Positions 59,827 to 64,000 of a DNA stretch of 64,000 nucleotides are shown here, piece after piece (the stretch's first letter is position 1; each line of letters opens with the position of its first letter). The notes beneath the pieces were generated by a model that saw only the letters and a list, made by a program, of their open reading frames with translations, was not told where the DNA came from and ran no database searches. The stretch is from Oscillospiraceae bacterium. Lineage in GTDB: Bacteria; Bacillota; Clostridia; Oscillospirales; Ruminococcaceae. The translations under genes and the position numbers were made by a program. The stretch is from the NCBI GenBank assembly GCA_017481565.1, contig JAFUOZ010000039.1, positions 1 to 64,000 of the forward strand. Direction: 5' to 3'.

Positions 59827-60142
59827 TTTATCGTGTCCTTTCCTATGTATTTATTACCTTGACTGCAAAGTAACAGCTTCCTTTTTTATAAGTATACTCA
59901 TGAAAAGGGAATTTTATACATATATAGTAAGCTCATATACACTGCTTTACTGCGGAATTGTAGTATTTTCACATAAATTTCATCTAAATTCGTCAATATA
60001 GTTAATGACAAACAGGTCGAAAAATGGTATAATGATATAGATAATATTACTGTGGAATATTATCTGCAGAAAGATAAAGGGCAGCATATATAAAGAAACG
60101 CTGTCAAAGGGAAAACAAAATGTAAATAGGAGTGTGTAAGCT
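59827..60142. other. Divergent gap between spoIIP and the NlpC/P60 gene
   Basis: No gene is seen in these 316 bases. It holds the rightward promoter at 60005-60033 and a hairpin GATAATATT-N7-AATATTATC (about 60040-60064) in the leader of the NlpC/P60 gene. No clear SigmaE-type promoter for spoIIP was found by eye. Confidence 0.5.
60005..60033 (+). promoter_or_regulatory. Promoter of the NlpC/P60 hydrolase gene
   Basis: ATGACA (60005-60010), a 17-base spacer and TATAAT (60028-60033), giving a leader of about 105 bases. Confidence 0.65.
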
Positions 60143-61501
60143 TTGAAACACAGATGCTTTAAATCTGCTGTATCAGTGCTGATCTCTGCGGCTATGTGCC
60201 TTGCCGCTATGGATAATTATCAGTCTGCCGTTCTTGCAGACAGTATATCCGAGCTGGAGGCTGAAATAGCGGCTAATTCAGCAGCGATCAACGAAAAAAG
60301 AGAACAGATGCAAAGTCTGCAGGAGCAGTCTGCCTCCGCTCAGGAATATATCGATGTCCTTGCGGGAAAAATGGAGCTGCAGCAGCAGAATATAGATAAT
60401 ATCAATCTGCAGCTGGAAGAGCTTGCAAATGATATTGAACAGCGTGAAGCAGCTATTGCCGAATTACAGCTTGCCATTGACGCAAAAAAAGCGGAGATCG
60501 ATGAGGATATCGAGGCATTCCGTGAAAGACTGCGCTCAATGTATATCTCAGGCTCGGACAGCATGGCTGAGATACTTACCGGTGCTACGGATTTCTATGA
60601 TCTGCTTGCACGTCATGAATTCATATCCCGTGTTGCCGAATATGATGATGATATGATCGATGATCTTAATGCACAGCTTGATGATTTCAATGCACAGAAT
60701 GATGAGCTTAATCGTCAGAAGGAAGATCTGGAAAAGCAGAAGGCTGTTGCAGAAGGCAAGCGTGACGTTTTACAGGGTGAAATGAATGCGCTTATCGATG
60801 AATATACCGAATCACAGATTGTTATGGAGCAGCTTATTGCAGATACTCAGCTTGCACAAAGCGATATCGACTGGCTGAACAGTCAGAATCAGGCTCTCGG
60901 CGAAAAGATCGAATATATAAAGGAGCAGGAGCGTATTGCTGCCGAAAAGGCCCGTAAGGAAGCCGAGGAGCGCCGCCGCCGTGAGGAAGAGGAACGCCGC
61001 CGTCAGGCTGAGCTTGCGGCACAGCAGTCCTCCGATACACAGTCTGTTACCGTGGATTACAGTCACGAGGAATATACAGGTGACAGAGCTGCTATCGTTG
61101 ATTATTCCAAAACATATTTAGGTATATACTATCAGTGGTGCGGAAATTATCCCGCATCGGGACATTACGGTCTGGACTGCAGTCATTTTACATATCGTGT
61201 TATGGAGCATTTCGGTCTTATGGATTATTATATGGACTCCAGAGCACAGTGCAGATACTGTACGCCTATTTCCCGTGAAGAGCTTCAGCCGGGAGACCTG
61301 GTATTCTATTATGACAGCGGCGGAACTGTGCGCCATGTTACAATGTATATCGGAAACGGTCAGATAATCGGTGCTCAGGGCGGCGACTCATGGGTAAATA
61401 CCGAGTCGGAGGCTGAATCTATCAATGCAAAGGTAAAGATCGTAAGTCTTGACAGCGACAGCCGCTACAAGACCTACGGAAGATGCCCCGGAATGAGCTG
61501 A
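60143..61501 (+). CDS. Secreted NlpC/P60 peptidoglycan hydrolase with coiled-coil domain
   Basis: The 452-residue protein has a signal peptide (cut near AVLADS, about residue 33), a long coiled coil (about 35-295, many Glu/Gln/Leu heptads such as EIAANSAAINEKREQMQSLQ), and a C-terminal NlpC/P60 domain. The catalytic Cys is in YGLDCSHFTYRV and the His in VRHVTMYIGNGQ. It resembles CwlO-like DL-endopeptidases, which are activated by FtsEX in other Firmicutes; FtsEX genes are not near. The start is TTG with AGGAG about 10 bases upstream. Confidence 0.9.
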   Translation: MKHRCFKSAVSVLISAAMCLAAMDNYQSAVLADSISELEAEIAANSAAINEKREQMQSLQEQSASAQEYIDVLAGKMELQQQNIDNINLQLEELANDIEQREAAIAELQLAIDAKKAEIDEDIEAFRERLRSMYISGSDSMAEILTGATDFYDLLARHEFISRVAEYDDDMIDDLNAQLDDFNAQNDELNRQKEDLEKQKAVAEGKRDVLQGEMNALIDEYTESQIVMEQLIADTQLAQSDIDWLNSQNQALGEKIEYIKEQERIAAEKARKEAEERRRREEEERRRQAELAAQQSSDTQSVTVDYSHEEYTGDRAAIVDYSKTYLGIYYQWCGNYPASGHYGLDCSHFTYRVMEHFGLMDYYMDSRAQCRYCTPISREELQPGDLVFYYDSGGTVRHVTMYIGNGQIIGAQGGDSWVNTESEAESINAKVKIVSLDSDSRYKTYGRCPGMS

Positions 61502-61520
61502 TAATACATATAAAATACAA

Positions 61521-61555
61521 GTCGGCTTGTGATTTATTCATAAGCCGATTTTTAT
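61521..61555 (+). terminator. Intrinsic terminator after the NlpC/P60 gene
   Basis: GTCGGCTT pairs with AAGCCGAT, followed by TTTTTAT. Confidence 0.75.
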
Positions 61556-61569
61556 CGGAGATGATAGCA

Positions 61570-62007
61570 ATGATAGAAGATATCATAGCAGAGCTTACTT
61601 CAAAAAATGATAAATATGCCTGCGCTTTAGCTGACAGGATAATATCTGAAAGCCTTGAAACAAATAAATGGTATGCATACCTTGATGAATTTGCTGCACT
61701 TCTCAGCTATCCCAAATCATTGGTAAGAAACCGTGCACTGCATATTCTTGCGGCAAATGCAAAATGGGACAATGAAAATCGCTATGATTCAATTATTACA
61801 AATTTTCTTACACACATTACCGACGAAAAGCCTGTCACTGCAAGGCAGTGTATCAAGGCTCTTGCTATAGTGGGAGCGGCAAAGCCTCAATATATCCCAC
61901 AAATATTATCATGCTTTGAAAATGCAGATCTGTCAATATATAAGGACAGTATGCGTCCGCTTATTGAAAAGGATATAGCTGAAACAAAAAAGATTTTGAT
62001 ACATTAA
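61570..62007 (+). CDS. HEAT-repeat-like helical protein
   Basis: The 145-residue protein is all helical, with repeat pairs like those of HEAT proteins (SLVRNRALHILAANAKW, TARQCIKALAIVGAAKPQYI). An upstream extension is rejected because GGAG sits next to an ATG at 61561 and is properly spaced from the one at 61570. It is followed in 10 bases by another small protein. Such pairs are common among immunity genes, but no toxin is near; the role is unknown. Confidence 0.65.
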   Translation: MIEDIIAELTSKNDKYACALADRIISESLETNKWYAYLDEFAALLSYPKSLVRNRALHILAANAKWDNENRYDSIITNFLTHITDEKPVTARQCIKALAIVGAAKPQYIPQILSCFENADLSIYKDSMRPLIEKDIAETKKILIH

Positions 62008-62017
62008 GGAGCATAAA

Positions 62018-62347
62018 ATGGAAAATTGTTTCTGTAAAATATTTATCTGTACAAGCCTTGGTAAACAGCAGCTTTTTGATAAAATATTATCTCTGCTTAA
62101 GGGTGAAAAAGAGTCCTTTTCTGATATCCGCTCCCCATGGTGTGACGCTCATCTTGCCGAAAACAGCTACTATTCCCCAAACAGTGACCCCAATGATTTT
62201 ATATATTTCCCATATTATCTGGAAATATATGAAAACAAAACAAATGATACTGAATATATAAATAATATACGCGAAATAATATTCGTTATGAATAGCATCG
62301 GCTATAAAGCTGTTGCTGCATGTGATTTTGAGGATATGTTGGATTAA
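62018..62347 (+). CDS. Small unrecognised protein paired with the HEAT-like gene
   Basis: The 109-residue acidic protein starts MENCFCKIFICTSLGKQQLF and ends MNSIGYKAVAACDFEDMLD. No family is recognised. Size, acidity and pairing with a HEAT-like gene resemble immunity proteins of contact-dependent toxins, but this is inference. TAAGGAGC lies before the ATG. A strong terminator follows. Confidence 0.6.
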   Translation: MENCFCKIFICTSLGKQQLFDKILSLLKGEKESFSDIRSPWCDAHLAENSYYSPNSDPNDFIYFPYYLEIYENKTNDTEYINNIREIIFVMNSIGYKAVAACDFEDMLD

Positions 62348-62350
62348 GAA

Positions 62351-62396
62351 AAAAGGCAATACTGTACACTATTTTGTGCAGTATTGCCTTTTTTAC
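62351..62396. terminator. Bidirectional terminator between the HEAT-like pair and the GyrI-like gene
   Basis: AAAAAAGGCAATACTG pairs perfectly with CAGTATTGCCTTTTTT, with T-runs on both strands. Confidence 0.93.
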
Positions 62397-62399
62397 CGG

Positions 62400-63041
62400 C
62401 TATATCCTTTTTATCGGATGGCGTATCACTGTTCTCAGCTTTTCGGGAGCGCATTTTCTCGGATCGGATAGATATATCTCATGGTGATATCTTCCGTTCG
62501 AAAAATCCTCTCTAAAGCCGTTTTTCTCTGCGAATTCTCTCATTTTTACAATAGATGCAGGCTCATCATCGTATGCGCCTTTATGCATTATCTGCACGCA
62601 CAAGCCTTCTGTAAGCCTCATAAGCTCCGCTTTGGCTGTATCAAGACACGGCTTTTTCTTATTCAAGGCGGCTTTTGCTGCTTCAAAGACCTGCTCTGTG
62701 ACAAATTCGGGCTGGCGTATCATGGATATCCATCTGAATTTAGTTTTATCTGTGATGTTCAATCCATCAAATGCTACCTCATCTGAGTGCCAAAATCCTT
62801 CTAAAGGGGGGACTACATATTCAAAGTAGCCTTCCGGCTGTGTACCGCTCATTTTGGACATTTTTATACTATAGGATAATCCGTAAAGAAGCTCCATTGC
62901 TTCCTTATATTCGGCGCAGGTGTTGGGGTCTCCGCTGCCTTTTACCGCTATAAACAGCATTTCGGGCACATCTATGACCGAAGGGGTCGTTTTCGGCTGA
63001 TACAGATCCTTATATTCTTTTTTGTAGTCAAGCTTATCCAT
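62400..63041 (-). CDS. GyrI-like small-molecule-binding protein
   Basis: The 213-residue protein has the GyrI-like pattern of PF06445: a start PSVIDVPEMLFIAVKGSGDP and a late HHEIYLSDPRKCAPEKLRTV. Proteins of this family bind small molecules, including DNA-gyrase inhibitors or heterocyclic drugs. Some hydrolyse them. Length fits the long stand-alone form. AAAGGAGAAAATCA lies before the ATG. It is alone on its strand. Confidence 0.85.
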   Translation of the reverse strand: MDKLDYKKEYKDLYQPKTTPSVIDVPEMLFIAVKGSGDPNTCAEYKEAMELLYGLSYSIKMSKMSGTQPEGYFEYVVPPLEGFWHSDEVAFDGLNITDKTKFRWISMIRQPEFVTEQVFEAAKAALNKKKPCLDTAKAELMRLTEGLCVQIMHKGAYDDEPASIVKMREFAEKNGFREDFSNGRYHHEIYLSDPRKCAPEKLRTVIRHPIKRI

Positions 63042-63183
63042 TGATTTTCTCCTTTATCTTTTTGGGGGTTCATATTAATTTTAATTATATACTATATTAT
63101 CTGAAATGTCAATATTTGTTTATACAAAATAAATAAACTTAATAGAATATTTATTTTATTTTTGACATTATTCATCAAAGCTA

Positions 63184-63212
63184 TTGAAATCCAAGGGAAA
63201 ATATGCTATAAT
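63184..63212 (+). promoter_or_regulatory. Promoter of the truncated secreted protein gene
   Basis: TTGAAA (63184-63189), a 17-base spacer and TATAAT (63207-63212). Confidence 0.75.
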
Positions 63213-63243
63213 TTTATTACTATTATTATGAAAGGGGTATCTT

Positions 63244-64000
63244 ATGAAAATCAGACCTAAAAAGCTGATCGCACTGATCACAACTATGATTTTTTCTGTG
63301 AATTTTATGTGTACAAGTGTATACAGTGCAGAGGAAACTGAAAACAGTCCGTCTCAGTCGATAAGCACAGCTCCCGATGTGAGCGTTCAGGGTACGGACT
63401 CATTCGGTGCAATGGTGGCTGCCGAATTATCCTCGGCTCAGGACGAGCAGCTGGAAAACAATGGAAACAACGTATTCTCCGTTGAAATGGACGGGAAAAC
63501 AGCTACAGTTGAATATGAAACGCTTACAGACAGCACTCTTGTTGTGGGTATTTACAGTGAGGACGGAAAAAAGCTACTTGCAACAGGCAATACTGCGGTA
63601 ACTGCCGAAAACAAGACCGCCGAGGTGACAATCGGTATTTCGAAAATGCCCGATTATTTTTACATAAAGGCTTTTCTTATTGACGGTATAACCATGCGTC
63701 CTCTTTGCACGGTGTATGAAAATCCTATGTATACGCAGGAAATGCAGGAGTTTTTATCAAAAACAACTGACGATTTCGAGGCGGACAGGGTTTATAATCT
63801 TGATGAGGACAAGACTAATAACTTTGCGGTTTTTAATGATGAGGTTATTATTATTCCCGAAACTGCTGAAATAACTCACAGCACATATACAAAGGAAAAC
63901 GGTGAAGCAGACAACTGCTGGACTGTTGCTAATCCCGATGAAACCGTTTCGGCTGTTAAAAGCGGTGATATCATCACTCTTGTATACGGAGAAAAGCAGT
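63244..64000 (+). CDS. Secreted protein, cut off by the window end
   Basis: The frame is open for 252 codons from the ATG at 63244 to the end of the window. It begins MKIRPKKLIALITTMIFSVN, a signal peptide cut near VYSAEE (about residue 30). A polar linker and a domain with SVEMDGKTATVEYETL, then FYIKAFLIDGITMRPLC, follow. The latter, with LxVGIYSEDGKKL, resembles small beta-sandwich domains of Clostridia surface proteins. AAAGGGGTATCTT lies before the ATG. No catalytic motif is seen in this part; the rest lies beyond the window. Confidence 0.75.
   Translation, partial: MKIRPKKLIALITTMIFSVNFMCTSVYSAEETENSPSQSISTAPDVSVQGTDSFGAMVAAELSSAQDEQLENNGNNVFSVEMDGKTATVEYETLTDSTLVVGIYSEDGKKLLATGNTAVTAENKTAEVTIGISKMPDYFYIKAFLIDGITMRPLCTVYENPMYTQEMQEFLSKTTDDFEADRVYNLDEDKTNNFAVFNDEVIIIPETAEITHSTYTKENGEADNCWTVANPDETVSAVKSGDIITLVYGEKQ

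Noticed and set aside
60034..60142. Leader of the NlpC/P60 gene as a c-di-AMP (ydaO-type) riboswitch, which often controls such genes
   Set aside because: The leader is too short (about 105 bases) and the conserved riboswitch core was not found; only a simple AT hairpin is present.

Overview
The window looks like chromosome of a Gram-positive, spore-forming, fibre-degrading gut or rumen Clostridia, most like Ruminococcus (Oscillospiraceae). The reasons are moderate G+C with strong AGGAGG-type ribosome sites, sporulation genes (gpr, a BofA-like gene, spoIIP), a secreted GH5 cellulase with non-catalytic modules, very large secreted multi-domain and Fn3 proteins, a GGNDS-type phosphofructokinase and an HPr. 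No species can be fixed from sequence reading alone. No rRNA or tRNA gene, insertion sequence or prophage was seen.

Layout. 1-10.7 kb: PNPOx-fold protein, patatin lipase, ABC-F protein, Ca/Na antiporter, two related lipoproteins, HPr, and a membrane EAL phosphodiesterase. 10.7-11.2 kb: an isolated mini-CRISPR unit with its own promoter, leader and terminator but no cas genes. 11.3-20.3 kb: ABC transporter pair, DUF819 protein, GH5 cellulase, a LytTR/DUF3021/membrane operon, an AraC regulator and a toroid-fold protein. 20.3-30.2 kb: phosphofructokinase, a 1004-residue modular secreted protein, a heterodimeric ABC exporter, a Nudix hydrolase, a 42-residue Cys-rich protein and a divergent Xre regulator. 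30.2-39.4 kb: potABCD, then feoA-feoB-small Cys protein-DtxR-type regulator, then pyruvate kinase. 39.5-48.4 kb: a 1714-residue Fn3 surface protein, a phosphodiesterase, a spore-related cluster ending in gpr, and rpsT. 48.6-53.6 kb: a chemoreceptor followed by a small accessory island of immunity-like genes between direct repeats. 53.6-64 kb: manA, ROK kinase, ilvD, spoIIP, NlpC/P60 hydrolase, a second immunity-like pair, a GyrI-like protein and a truncated secreted protein.

The strongest unexplained signals are these. (1) Three dispersed ~80-100 bp elements (71-150, 29364-29469, 44943-45039) share a three-helix fold whose central helix changes sequence but stays paired. (2) The lone type III-like CRISPR mini-array has repeats alternating between two versions (A-B-A-B). 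(3) The immunity-gene island has repeated promoter blocks and a scar of a lost cassette. (4) The cellulase -10 box sits inside a perfect 14-bp inverted repeat. (5) The cellulase and the 1004-residue secreted protein share a C-terminal module. (6) Repeated GTTAG-N6-CTAAC operators lie in the iron-uptake operon, which carries its own DtxR-type gene.

Start codons were set from ribosome-binding sites where the longest open frame was not the best choice. Promoter calls are matches to sigma-A -35/-10 boxes by eye. Family names come from recognised motifs, not from a database search.
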